Positions 16,534-25,081 of a stretch of DNA of 64,000 nucleotides are shown here, in pieces. The notes beneath the pieces were generated by a model. The model was given only the letters and a program-made list of their open reading frames with translations, was not told the DNA's origin and did not search any database. The first letter of the stretch is position 1. The number at the start of each line of letters is the position of its first letter. This DNA comes from Rhizobium cauense (GTDB lineage Bacteria; Pseudomonadota; Alphaproteobacteria; Rhizobiales; Rhizobiaceae), in NCBI RefSeq assembly GCF_019511525.1, contig NZ_JAEUAT010000012.1, positions 1 through 64,000 on the forward strand, given 5' to 3'. The translations under genes and the position numbers were made by a program.

Positions 16534-17691
16534 ATGATGTTGGACCTGAGAACGATCTATGTCGTTTCGGCCATGACATGCCTGGTGCTGGGCAGTGTGC
16601 ATCTCGCGGCACACTGGACCGGTCGTTTCGGACGCTGGCCGGCCTGGTGGGGCGTCAGCAATCTCCTCATCGGCATCGGCTCCCTTTGTGTTTCCCTGCG
16701 CGGTTTCGTCCCTTCCTTCGTCTCCCTCGATGCCGGCAATGTCGTGACGATTGCCGGGTACCTGATGACATTCCTTTCCGTTCGCGTCTTTGCGGACCGG
16801 CCGGTCGACAGGCGCCACTGCATGCTTGCCATTGCTTGCATCAGCTTGCCCGTCCTGTTCTTCACTGTTGATCCTGGAACGGTATCGGGCCGTATCCTGT
16901 ACGTCTCAGGCGTATGTTGCCTTTGTGATCTCGCAATCCTGCGGGAAGCGGTGGGCATCCGTCGACGCGAGAAGCTGTTTTCGGCCGGGTTGTTCGCCTG
17001 GCTCTATGCGCTGACTGCGGCGATCTTCCTGGTTCGCAGCCTGCTTGCGGCATCGGGCCAGATCGACGGCCCGGGCGCCTTTGGCGACAACCCCGCTCAT
17101 GGTTGGATGGCGGCGACGGCCGTGGTTTTCCTGGCTCTTCGCAGCGTCCTGATAGTCCTGATGGCCGCCGAGCGCAGCAGGAACGAGCTTGTCGACCTGG
17201 CGCATCGTGATCCGCTGACCGGCGCGCTCAATCGAAGCGGCCTGGCCCAACGCTGGCCATCCGAGCGGCAAAGCTCACCGGCGCTGCTCGCCGTCGATAT
17301 CGACAATTTCAAGCAATTGAACGACCAGCACGGCCATGTGGTCGGCGACGACATGTTGCGGCTCTTCGCGAGCGTCGCGCAGGCGATGCTGCGTTCCGGC
17401 GATCTGCTGTCGCGTCAGGGCGGCGACGAGTTCCTGGTCGTTCTGAAGGACGTGAGCGAGACGGAAGCGGTGCAGGCCGCCGAAGCCATCAGGCTGGCAT
17501 TCTCGGCTGCCGTTGCGCAGGTGCCGGGACTTGCGGTCTTGCCGACCCTCAGCATCGGCGTAGCGACCTCCGGCGGAACGGACGCCGACTTCGAGCAGCT
17601 TCTGCGAAAGGCGGACGAGGCGCTCTATGCCTCCAAACGCCGAGGTCGGAATCGCGTCGAGGCGTCTTCAGGGCGAGAACAGGCCGCCTAA
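16534..17691 (+). CDS. Membrane-bound diguanylate cyclase
   Basis: A 385-aa protein with about six or seven membrane helices in residues 5-215 and a cytoplasmic GGDEF domain (about 225-380). The active site GGDEF is at 296-300 and is intact; RSGD five residues before it is a clear RxxD inhibitory site, so product feedback by c-di-GMP is expected. DPLTGALNRSGL opens the domain. Two ATGs are possible (16534 and 16537); an upstream GTG at 16501 has no better ribosome site. No signal-recognition domain with a known name is visible in the membrane part. Confidence 0.9.
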   Translation: MMLDLRTIYVVSAMTCLVLGSVHLAAHWTGRFGRWPAWWGVSNLLIGIGSLCVSLRGFVPSFVSLDAGNVVTIAGYLMTFLSVRVFADRPVDRRHCMLAIACISLPVLFFTVDPGTVSGRILYVSGVCCLCDLAILREAVGIRRREKLFSAGLFAWLYALTAAIFLVRSLLAASGQIDGPGAFGDNPAHGWMAATAVVFLALRSVLIVLMAAERSRNELVDLAHRDPLTGALNRSGLAQRWPSERQSSPALLAVDIDNFKQLNDQHGHVVGDDMLRLFASVAQAMLRSGDLLSRQGGDEFLVVLKDVSETEAVQAAEAIRLAFSAAVAQVPGLAVLPTLSIGVATSGGTDADFEQLLRKADEALYASKRRGRNRVEASSGREQAA

Positions 17692-17707
17692 ACGGGATCC
17701 CACGGGC

Positions 17708-18184
17708 CTAGCGATCCAGAGATTTCGATCGGCGCCAGTGATAGAGGACATCAGGTTCCCGCTCCTCGTTGCCGGCACCGTCCGTCTCTTCTTTAGCGAC
17801 AAAGCCGTGGCGCTCATAGAACCGTCGCGCGTTGGTGTTTCTTTGAAACGTCCAGAGCGCAATTTCGTCCATCTGCTCCTGAGCCCGGTGAAGGAGCATG
17901 GTGCCTATACCCTTCGCCTGAAAGTCGGGAAGGACATAGAGCTGATCGATTTCATTTTCGCCATAAGCTATAACAGCGACCAGCCGCTGCTCTGAGAAGG
18001 CGCCAAGTATGGTGCGGTGAGGAAGAAGCTGTGTGCGCCAGTAATCCTCGTCTTCTTCCGGGGTATGAACATCCAACAACCAGGGAAGCCGCTCCCAAAG
18101 AGCGAGACGCCGCAGCATTGCGGCATCTCGCATATGTTCGGCCTCAAGCCTGATGATGTCGGGTTGTCGCGTCCCGTGGTGCAC
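17708..18184 (-). CDS. GNAT family N-acetyltransferase
   Basis: A 158-aa acetyltransferase. The strand ENEIDQLYVLPDFQAKGIGTMLLHRA holds the Q-x-x-G-x-G acetyl-CoA loop, and WTFQRNTNARRFYERHGF is the typical end of the fold. The start is uncertain: GTG 18184 directly follows the stop of the WD40 gene and gives a full first strand (IIRLEAEHMRDAAML), whereas ATG 18133 would lose it. It is the third gene of the cobW-WD40-GNAT run, whose tight spacing suggests one transcript. Substrate unknown. Confidence 0.83.
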   Translation of the reverse strand: MHHGTRQPDIIRLEAEHMRDAAMLRRLALWERLPWLLDVHTPEEDEDYWRTQLLPHRTILGAFSEQRLVAVIAYGENEIDQLYVLPDFQAKGIGTMLLHRAQEQMDEIALWTFQRNTNARRFYERHGFVAKEETDGAGNEEREPDVLYHWRRSKSLDR

Positions 18185-18189
18185 GGCAG

Positions 18190-19179
18190 CTAGGCCGCGA
18201 TGTCGACGACGCCGCAATCGCCGGCTTCAGAAGCGAATGCAAGCAGCTTGCCGTTCTTGCTCCAGCTCATCGAGGTGATGGCGCCCTTGCCGGGGCGGCG
18301 GAGCAGCGCTTCCTTGCTGTCGGCAATGCGGACGGCGAGGATCATGCCGTCGATAAAGCCGATGGCGAGAATGTCTTCGACTGGGTGGAACTTCACCGAT
18401 GTCGCCATGATGTTGGCGCGCGTGCCGAGTTCGAGCGGCGCCTTGCCCATCGGGCCGTCCTTGCCCTGGAACGGCCAGACGATCGCGGCCGGCGCACCCG
18501 AGGAGGCAAGCCACTTGCCTTTTGCCGACCAGGAGAGGGATTTCACCTTGGCGGGGTAGCCGGTCATGCGCATGTGGCGTGTGTCGGCGCCGGCCTTGCC
18601 GTCGAGCTTCCAGCCGTGCAGCGCATTCTCCTGCATCATGGTGACGAGGAAATTGCCGTCAGGCGAGAAGGTGACGCCGGTGTGGGCGCCCTTCCATTCG
18701 AGGTCTGCGGGCTTGGCTGATGTGCCGACCCAATGCAGCGACACACCGTTGTAGCGCGCTGCGGCAATGCGCATACCCTTGGGCGCAAAGGCGAGACCTT
18801 CGACGGTCCGCTCCTCGGTAAATTCCTTGGTGGTTCCGTCTGGAAGGCGAACGAAAGAGCTCTTGCCATAGGCATAGGCGACTGCGCCTTGCGGGCCGGC
18901 AGCAAGTTGCGAAATCCACTTGCGCGGCGCGTTGGCAAGCTCGGTCACACTGGCGTCGGCTCCGATACGCAGCACCTTGCCGTCCTCGCCGCCGGAAATC
19001 AGGCTCTCGCTATAGGGGTCGCGGATGCAGCTCAGCATGCCCTGATGGGCTTCGGTCACCTTCTCGCCGCCGTCGAGGCGATGGAACGTGCCAGCGGCAT
19101 TGGCGAAGAAGGGGGTGTCACCTAAAAATTCGACGGCCAGGATATGGCCGTCGAGATCAAACGGGGCAACTGTCGGCAT
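18190..19179 (-). CDS. WD40-repeat beta-propeller protein
   Basis: A 329-aa protein with repeated WD-like blades (for example SGGEDGKVLRIG, GVTFSPDGNFLVTMM, LSWSAKGKWLASSG, MSWSKNGKLLAFASE), enough for one seven-bladed propeller. There is no signal peptide, so it is cytoplasmic and likely a binding scaffold. ATG 19179 overlaps the cobW stop by one base (TGATG), so it is co-translated with the metal chaperone. This WD40-beside-CobW pairing suggests a role in zinc handling, but no biochemical function is known to me. Confidence 0.88.
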   Translation of the reverse strand: MPTVAPFDLDGHILAVEFLGDTPFFANAAGTFHRLDGGEKVTEAHQGMLSCIRDPYSESLISGGEDGKVLRIGADASVTELANAPRKWISQLAAGPQGAVAYAYGKSSFVRLPDGTTKEFTEERTVEGLAFAPKGMRIAAARYNGVSLHWVGTSAKPADLEWKGAHTGVTFSPDGNFLVTMMQENALHGWKLDGKAGADTRHMRMTGYPAKVKSLSWSAKGKWLASSGAPAAIVWPFQGKDGPMGKAPLELGTRANIMATSVKFHPVEDILAIGFIDGMILAVRIADSKEALLRRPGKGAITSMSWSKNGKLLAFASEAGDCGVVDIAA

Positions 19180-20294
19180 CAGGCTGCCGCCTCGCACGCC
19201 TTGAAGGAGGCTTCGAGCTTTTCGTGGTCGAGTTCGCGGCCGATGAAGACCAGGCGGGTCTCATGCTTCTCGCCGTCCTTCCACGGACGCTGATGGTCAC
19301 CTTCAACGATCATGTGGACGCCCTGAATGACATAGCGCTCGGGATCGTCCTTGAAGGCAATGATTCCCTTGAGGCGCAGGATGTTTGGCCCCTGCGTCTG
19401 CGTGATCTTCTGGACCCAGGGGAAGAAACGCTCGGGGTTCATTTCGCCACCGCGCAGCGACACCGACTGCACCGTCACGTCATGGATCGGCGACATGGCG
19501 CCATGATGGTGGTGGTCATGATCGTGATCATGGTGGTGATGGTCGTGATCGTGATCGTGGTCATGCGCGTGGTGATGATGGTGGTGGTCGTGATCGCAAT
19601 CCGGGCCGCAGACATGATCGTCGTGGTCATGGTCGAGGAAGTGCGGATCGTTTTCCAGCGCACGCTCCAGATTGAAAGCGCCCTGATCGAGCACGCGAGC
19701 GAGATCGACGCCGGAGCGGCTGGTCTTGTAGACGCGGGCCGAAGGATTGATGGCGTGGACGATGTCTTCGATCTGCGCCAGCTCTTCCGGCGTCACGAGG
19801 TCCGTCTTGTTGATCAGAACAACGTCGGCAAAGGCGATCTGATCTTCGGCCTCGCGGCTGTCCTTTAGGCGCAGCGGCAGGTGCTTGGCATCGACGAGAG
19901 CGACGACGGCGTCGAGTTCCGTCTTGGCGCGAACATCGTCATCCATGAAGAAGGTCTGGGCGACCGGTACCGGATCGGCAAGGCCTGTCGTTTCAACGAT
20001 GATGCCGTCGAAGCGGCCGGGGCGGCGCATAAGGCCTTCGACGACGCGGATCAGGTCGCCGCGCACGGTACAACAGACACAGCCATTGTTCATTTCATAG
20101 ATTTCTTCGTCGGATTCGACGATGAGATCGTTGTCGATGCCGATCTCGCCGAACTCGTTGACGATGACCGCGTATTTCTTGCCGTGGTTCTCCGACAGGA
20201 TGCGGTTGAGCAAGGTCGTCTTGCCGGCGCCGAGGTAGCCGGTGAGAACGGTAACGGGGATTGGCTTCTGCTGAGTGGGGATCGCGTCGGTCAT
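19179..20294 (-). CDS. CobW/ZNG1-type GTPase metallochaperone
   Basis: A 371-aa G3E GTPase. Walker A is GYLGAGKT (19-26), the metal site GCVCC is at 71-75 (CxCC), NKTD is the guanine motif, and the CobW C-terminal domain ends with FIGRELDH. Between the two domains lies a long His/Asp-rich stretch (about 215-270, runs of HDHDHDHHHH with an added CGPDC) that should bind several zinc ions. Proteins with CxCC and His loops hand zinc to client enzymes under zinc shortage. ATG 20294 has GAGGTTCTT upstream; the longer frame to 20348 is untypical. A Zur-like box lies about 90 bp upstream, and WD40 and GNAT genes follow. Confidence 0.93.
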   Translation of the reverse strand: MTDAIPTQQKPIPVTVLTGYLGAGKTTLLNRILSENHGKKYAVIVNEFGEIGIDNDLIVESDEEIYEMNNGCVCCTVRGDLIRVVEGLMRRPGRFDGIIVETTGLADPVPVAQTFFMDDDVRAKTELDAVVALVDAKHLPLRLKDSREAEDQIAFADVVLINKTDLVTPEELAQIEDIVHAINPSARVYKTSRSGVDLARVLDQGAFNLERALENDPHFLDHDHDDHVCGPDCDHDHHHHHHAHDHDHDHDHHHHDHDHDHHHHGAMSPIHDVTVQSVSLRGGEMNPERFFPWVQKITQTQGPNILRLKGIIAFKDDPERYVIQGVHMIVEGDHQRPWKDGEKHETRLVFIGRELDHEKLEASFKACEAAA

Positions 20295-20386
20295 AAGAAC
20301 CTCGAGAGATGGCGCCCGGGGGCGGGGCTGAAAATTCGTCGGTCTCATATAAGGAGTTGCGGACGGCAGTTCAAAGGGTTTTGTAC

Positions 20387-20399
20387 GTTATAAGATCAC
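20387..20399 (-). promoter_or_regulatory. Zur-like operator candidate for cobW operon
   Basis: GTTATAAGATCAC fits the imperfect palindrome GTnATnnnATnAC seen in Zur boxes and lies 93 bp upstream of the cobW start. The flanks add only partial symmetry. The match plus the zinc-type gene make repression by Zur plausible; it is not proven. Confidence 0.45.
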
Positions 20400-20417
20400 A
20401 TCGCGACGGCTATGGCG

Positions 20418-21209
20418 TCATCCGAGTTGCGTTGCATCGAATGCGTTGACGTCCTGCAGCAGTTCCACGAGGCCCCGCACGGAATGTGCGATCAGAGCCT
20501 CGCCTTTCTCCGCCGTGGCGACCGCGGCGTTTCCAGTTACACCTGAAGGGCTCAGATCCGACATTTTCCAGCCGAAGGCATGCGGCCCGTAGGCACGCAG
20601 ATGTTTGAAACGTGCGGCAAAATCGGACTGGCGTGACGGGAAATCACCGGCTTTGATCATGTCCACCTTTTCAGGATGAAGCGCCAGCATCACCGAGGTC
20701 TCGATATCGCCGCCGTGGATGTCGATCGCCTTTGCCTCGGGCGAGATGACATCCATGGGAACGCCGAAGCGCGTCCAGCTCGTGGCGACGGCAAGCATGT
20801 TGAACCGGACACGGGCCTCGGTCGCAACGATCGTCGTCAACGGCGAGTTACCGCCATGGGCGTTCAGCATCACGAGCTTGCGGATTCCGAGGTCCGAGAG
20901 CCTTCGGGCAATGGCCAGCCAGCGTTCAACGGCCTCATCATATGTCAGCGTTTGTGTACCTTTCACGTCCATGTGCTCGATCGAGTAGCCGACTTTCTCG
21001 GTCGGCAGAAACGTGACGGGCAAGGCCGTGGGAAGGGCGGCCTTGAGCCGGGCAACGATGCCGGCTGCAATCAATGCATCGGTATCGAAGGGCAGGTGGG
21101 GGCCATGCTGTTCGTGCGCTCCGAGCGGCAGGACGGCGATCCACTGGCTGCGGTCCGCCGGGCTCAGGTTCGGGTCGTTGTCCTCGAAGTCGCGAGAAGG
21201 CGCAGTCAT
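20418..21209 (-). CDS. Creatininase family amidohydrolase
   Basis: A 263-aa metal-dependent amidohydrolase. The family metal ligands are visible in PLGAHEQHGPHLPFDTD, NAHGGNSP and DIHGGDIETSVML. Family members open creatinine or related cyclic amides, or (in other subgroups) act in cofactor pathways; the sequence does not tell which. It lacks a signal peptide. It ends 18 bp from the Zur-like box and faces the MarR gene across a 174-bp divergent region, so joint control by the MarR protein is possible. Confidence 0.88.
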   Translation of the reverse strand: MTAPSRDFEDNDPNLSPADRSQWIAVLPLGAHEQHGPHLPFDTDALIAAGIVARLKAALPTALPVTFLPTEKVGYSIEHMDVKGTQTLTYDEAVERWLAIARRLSDLGIRKLVMLNAHGGNSPLTTIVATEARVRFNMLAVATSWTRFGVPMDVISPEAKAIDIHGGDIETSVMLALHPEKVDMIKAGDFPSRQSDFAARFKHLRAYGPHAFGWKMSDLSPSGVTGNAAVATAEKGEALIAHSVRGLVELLQDVNAFDATQLG

Positions 21210-21296
21210 CCGGCTAAGGCCTCTTGTTTATGACGAAATGATGCGCAATGTCATAACGCAGTGTTCTCAATGCTTAGCGCATAACCCCTTAAATCG

Positions 21297-21306
21297 AAAT
21301 CGATTT
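21297..21306. promoter_or_regulatory. Palindrome upstream of MarR gene
   Basis: AAATCGATTT is a perfect 10-bp palindrome, preceded by AAATCG as an extra half-site. Its place between the divergent creatininase and MarR genes fits a MarR autoregulatory operator. Confidence 0.35.
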
Positions 21307-21383
21307 AGGGCAGTCCATTATGAATGTTCCGGCTTCTCGCATCAGCAAGAGCCGTGCAACGCAGTAAAGTCAAAGGGATGGCG

Positions 21384-21896
21384 ATGGGGAAGAAGCACAA
21401 GGACGGAAAGAAGCAGAAGTCCAAGAAGAAGGACCAGACCGAATACACGATCATCGATCTTTCGCCGGCTTTGACACAGGCGGCCCGATCGATGCGCACC
21501 GTCCTGTCACGCAACCTGCTTGAAAGCGGGCTTTACGCCGGCCAGGACGGCGTGATCCTATCGCTTGCGGAGAGTGACGGGATGACCGCCGGCGGCCTCG
21601 CGCAGAAACTCGGCGTCAAGGCGCCCACGATGACGCGCACCATCGGACGCATGGAGGCGCAAGGTTTCCTCGAGCGCAAGGCGGATGACGAGGACGCCCG
21701 GCTAACGAAGGTCTACCTGACCGAACTTGGTCGCGGCAGTGTCAAGGCGATCGAGACAGCCTCTTCTGCTTGCGATCAGATGGCGACCCAGGAATTTTCC
21801 GAGAAGGAGATTCGCAATCTTGTCCGTCTGTTGAAGGCAATCGACGCCAACCTGCAGTCTGCCGCAATTCCGCTCGACGAGCCTGAGGAAATTTGA
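21384..21896 (+). CDS. MarR family transcriptional regulator
   Basis: A 170-aa winged-helix regulator. After a very basic N-terminal tail (MGKKHKDGKKQKSKKKDQ) the fold follows: GLYAGQDGVILSLAESDGM, recognition helix AQKLGVKAPTMTRTIGRM, and wing LERKADDEDARLTKVYLT, all MarR-like. ATG 21384 is preferred over ATG 21378 and 21324 since AAAGGG then sits six bases upstream. The lysine-rich tail is unusual for the family and may add non-specific DNA contacts. Ligand and targets unknown. Confidence 0.9.
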   Translation: MGKKHKDGKKQKSKKKDQTEYTIIDLSPALTQAARSMRTVLSRNLLESGLYAGQDGVILSLAESDGMTAGGLAQKLGVKAPTMTRTIGRMEAQGFLERKADDEDARLTKVYLTELGRGSVKAIETASSACDQMATQEFSEKEIRNLVRLLKAIDANLQSAAIPLDEPEEI

Positions 21897-22011
21897 CGGA
21901 TTTGTGAAAATACGAATTGCCTCGTTGCGTTTAATCTTTTAATTAAACATTTTAATAACGCTTGACCGTCGGTCGGGTGCAGGAAAACCGCGCGTTGCCT
22001 GGGGAGGACAC

Positions 22012-23034
22012 GTGGCTCAAAAGATCAAGCTTTCGACGATCGCCGAAACGCTCGGCATTTCAACAGCAACCGTATCTCTTGCCTTACGCGACAGCCCGCT
22101 GGTGGCCGGCGCTACCCGAGACAAAATCAAGGAACAAGCACGCGCGCTCGGCTATATCTATAACCGCCGCGCAGCGAGCCTGCGGACTTCTCGGTCCGGC
22201 ATCATCGGTGTTGTCGTGCACGACATCATGAACCCGTTCTACGGCGAAATCCTGAAGGCGATCGAAAGCGAACTCGACCGCAGCCGGCACACCTTCATCC
22301 TGTCCAATCACTACGATTCGGTCGAGAAGCAGCGCACCTTCATCGAAACGCTGCTGCAGCTCGGCGGCGACGGTGTGATCATGTCGCCGGCGATCGGCAC
22401 GCCGCAGGAGGATATGCAGCTTGCCGAAGACAATGGCATGCCGGCGATCCTTGTCGCCCGCTCCTTGGACGGATCCGATCTTCCAACCTATCGCGGCGAT
22501 GACAGCTACGGCATCTCGCTTGCCACCAATCATCTGATCGGTCTCGGACATCGTTCCATCGCCATGATCGGCGGCACCGACCAGACCTCGACAGGCCGCG
22601 ATCGCTATCAGGGTTATGTCAACGCGCTGCGCAAGGCCGGTATCGATGTCGATCCGGGGCTGCGCATTCCCGGCCCGCGCTCGATGCAGGGCGGCTTCGA
22701 GGCGGCCGTTCACTTCCTGTCGCTGCCGCAAAAGCCGACGGCCGCCGTCTGCTGGAACGATCTCGTGGCGATCGGCCTGATGAACGGCATTGCCCGCGCC
22801 GGTCTCGTCCCCGGCAAGGATATATCCGTCACCGGCTACGACGATCTCGAGGAAGCGTCGATTTCAACGCCTGCGCTGACAACCGTGTGGAATGGGCAGG
22901 CCGAGGTCGGACGCCTCGCAGCCCGTGCACTTCTCGATCGCCTGGCCGGCAGTCACGAGCCCGACGGGATACATCTCATCAAGCCGGAGATGCGCATCCG
23001 CCAGTCAACCAGCCCGCACCGCGAGCGCCCCTAA
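22012..23034 (+). CDS. LacI family transcriptional regulator
   Basis: A 340-aa LacI/GalR regulator with HTH (LSTIAETLGISTATVSLALR, about 6-25), hinge helix (NRRAASLRTSRSG) and sugar-binding-type core with GVVVHDIMNPFYGEI. It starts at GTG 22012 with GGGGAGGACAC in front. The gene for a 2-hydroxyacid dehydrogenase follows after 20 bp, so both are probably one transcript and the effector may be linked to that enzyme's substrate. Sugar or acid specificity cannot be read from the sequence. Confidence 0.93.
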   Translation: MAQKIKLSTIAETLGISTATVSLALRDSPLVAGATRDKIKEQARALGYIYNRRAASLRTSRSGIIGVVVHDIMNPFYGEILKAIESELDRSRHTFILSNHYDSVEKQRTFIETLLQLGGDGVIMSPAIGTPQEDMQLAEDNGMPAILVARSLDGSDLPTYRGDDSYGISLATNHLIGLGHRSIAMIGGTDQTSTGRDRYQGYVNALRKAGIDVDPGLRIPGPRSMQGGFEAAVHFLSLPQKPTAAVCWNDLVAIGLMNGIARAGLVPGKDISVTGYDDLEEASISTPALTTVWNGQAEVGRLAARALLDRLAGSHEPDGIHLIKPEMRIRQSTSPHRERP

Positions 23035-23054
23035 GCAAGCCAAGAGGAAAAGCC

Positions 23055-24002
23055 ATGTCCCGCATCGCCGTTCTCGTTCCCGGGAAGATACACGGGCGCG
23101 TCCTGACGCGTCTGAAGGAAAGCTTCGATGTGATCGAAGCCGATCCGGCGACGCTTGATGCGGAGACCGCGGGGCGCATTCGTGGTGTCGCCGTCTCGGG
23201 TACGTTCAATGCGGCCGCGATCGACCGCCTTCCGAACGTCGAGCTGATTTCCAGTTTCGGAGTCGGCTATGACGGCGTCGATGCCAAGCATGCGGCGACC
23301 AGGGGCGTCATCGTCACGAATACGCCTGATGTGCTGAACGACGAAGTCGCTGATACCGCGATCGGCCTTTTGCTCAACACGATCCGCGAGTTTCCACGCG
23401 CCGAGAACTGGCTGCGCGCCGGCAACTGGAAGCCCGGGCAGAACTATCCGCTGTCGCGTTTCTCGCTGAAGGGCCGGCATGTCGGGATTTATGGTCTTGG
23501 CCGCATCGGTCAGGAGATCGCCAAGCGGCTGGAGCCCTTCAAGGTGAAGATCAGCTACCACACGCGCACGCGTCATGCAGATGCGCCGTATGGCTATTAT
23601 CCGTCGCTGAAGGATCTTGCCGAGGCGGTCGATACATTGATTTCGATTGTTCCGAAGACGCCGCAGACGCACAAGACGATCGACGCTGAAATCCTCTCGG
23701 CACTTGGGCCGGAAGGTGTCTTCATCAATGTCGGGCGCGGCTGGACGGTCGATGAGGATGCGCTCGCGCAAGCCCTGAGGTCCGGGACGATCGGTGCTGC
23801 CGGTCTCGACGTTTTCTACGACGAGCCCAATGTGCCGGCGTCGCTTCTGGATCTGCCGAACGCCGTGCTTCTGCCGCATCTTGCCTCGGGCTCGGTGCCG
23901 ACGCGCAATGCCATGGCGGATCTCGTCGTCGATAACCTCGGCGAGTGGTTCGGCAAAGGCAAGGCGATCACTCCCGTGCCGGAGACGCCCCAAAAGGCGT
24001 GA
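23055..24002 (+). CDS. D-isomer 2-hydroxyacid dehydrogenase (glyoxylate/hydroxypyruvate reductase-like)
   Basis: A 315-aa NAD(P)-dependent dehydrogenase. The Rossmann loop is GLGRIGQ within VGIYGLGRIGQEIAKRL, followed by basic residues (YHTRTRH) that favour NADPH. The catalytic Arg is in NVGRG, the Glu in DVFYDEP and the His in LLPHLASGS. Members reduce glyoxylate, hydroxypyruvate or 2-ketogluconate. AAGAGGAAAAGCC stands before ATG 23055; the frame further upstream overlaps the LacI gene and is not coding. Downstream of and tightly linked to the LacI regulator. Confidence 0.9.
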   Translation: MSRIAVLVPGKIHGRVLTRLKESFDVIEADPATLDAETAGRIRGVAVSGTFNAAAIDRLPNVELISSFGVGYDGVDAKHAATRGVIVTNTPDVLNDEVADTAIGLLLNTIREFPRAENWLRAGNWKPGQNYPLSRFSLKGRHVGIYGLGRIGQEIAKRLEPFKVKISYHTRTRHADAPYGYYPSLKDLAEAVDTLISIVPKTPQTHKTIDAEILSALGPEGVFINVGRGWTVDEDALAQALRSGTIGAAGLDVFYDEPNVPASLLDLPNAVLLPHLASGSVPTRNAMADLVVDNLGEWFGKGKAITPVPETPQKA

Positions 24003-24158
24003 ATTGCACAGCGGTGCACCTTGTGCGCCTAAAACGTGACGACTGAGCCCGGAGCCGCTTGAACGGCGCCGGTCCCTCATACATCTATCAGGATGCGGCC
24101 CTCGTTACTGCAACCGGGCCGGCCTCGCTGATCGAGCATGGGTTAGGAACGGAACGTC

Positions 24159-25061
24159 ATGAACGAAATGCGGCGCAAGCTGACGACGATCTTCTCTGCG
24201 GATGTTCAGGACTATACGCGGTTGATGGGGGCTGACGAAGAAGGCACCCTCGCCATGTTGAAGTGGTCGCGCGATGCGATGTCGCGGCTGATCGGCGCGC
24301 ATGGCGGCCGCGTGATCAACACCTGGGGCGACGGCCTGATCGCCGAGTTTCCGAGCGTCGTCGAGGCTGTGCGCGCCGCGGTGGATGTCCAGAACGAACT
24401 TGTTGGCATGAATGCCGACCGACCGGCAGAGGGTCGTATGCTCTATCGGATTGGCATCAATCTTGGCGATGTCCTCGCCGAGGGCGACGATATCTATGGC
24501 GATGGCGTCAACATCGCCGCCAGGCTTCAGGCTTCAGCGCCGGCCGGGGGCATCGTGATTTCCAACACCGTTTATGACCAGGTTCGCAACAAGGTGGCCG
24601 TCGGCTTCGATTTTCTTGGGGATCTGACGGTCAAGAACGTCAGCGAGGCGGTGCCGAGCTATGCCGTGCGGATCGGTGAAGACACGTCCGCAGCGCCTGC
24701 TCCTCCAACACGCCCTCCGCCTGTTTCTGTGCGGACCGAACCGAGCCAGGCTTTAGGGGGGAGAGCGAGGAAGACGGGTGGAGTGTTCGCAGTTGTTGCG
24801 ATCGCGCTGGTGGTGATCAATCTGCTGACATGGAAAGGCGTGTTCTGGGCTGTCTGGCCACTCCTCGGCTTTGCCTTCTTCTCCGCGATGGCATGGGTTC
24901 GCAGCCAGAACCGTTTCGACCAACGCATCGCGAGCCTGGCGATTGTTGGCATCGGGCTTGTCATCATCAACCTGCTGACGTGGCACGGGGTGTTCTGGGC
25001 GATATGGCCGTTGTTGGCGATTGCCGTTACGGCCGGGCTGCGGTGGGCCATGCGAGGCTAG
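24159..25061 (+). CDS. Class III adenylate/guanylate cyclase with C-terminal membrane domain
   Basis: A 300-aa protein. Residues 8-170 form the class III catalytic domain with the metal Asp D15 in FSADVQDYT and the second one in NTWGDGLIAEF, and IGINLGDVLAEGDDIYGDGVNIAARL as the core. After a Pro-rich linker (about 175-200) four hydrophobic segments follow, in which the motif NLLTWKGVFWAVWPLL recurs as NLLTWHGVFWAIWPLL about 50 residues later. Here the catalytic part precedes the membrane part. The many cyclases of rhizobia often have other modules. cAMP as product is likely, cGMP possible. Confidence 0.88.
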   Translation: MNEMRRKLTTIFSADVQDYTRLMGADEEGTLAMLKWSRDAMSRLIGAHGGRVINTWGDGLIAEFPSVVEAVRAAVDVQNELVGMNADRPAEGRMLYRIGINLGDVLAEGDDIYGDGVNIAARLQASAPAGGIVISNTVYDQVRNKVAVGFDFLGDLTVKNVSEAVPSYAVRIGEDTSAAPAPPTRPPPVSVRTEPSQALGGRARKTGGVFAVVAIALVVINLLTWKGVFWAVWPLLGFAFFSAMAWVRSQNRFDQRIASLAIVGIGLVIINLLTWHGVFWAIWPLLAIAVTAGLRWAMRG

Positions 25062-25081
25062 GGATCGCGTGGCCTGAACAG

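Noticed and set aside
19495..19640. Tandem-repeat or CRISPR-like appearance
   Set aside because: The repetition comes from CAT/GAC-type codons for the His/Asp loop of the CobW-type protein; there are no spacers of constant length.
19224..19868. 214-codon plus-strand frame with Val/Met/Ile-rich repeats
   Set aside because: It is the reverse of the His/Asp codon run of the CobW-type gene, not a membrane protein.
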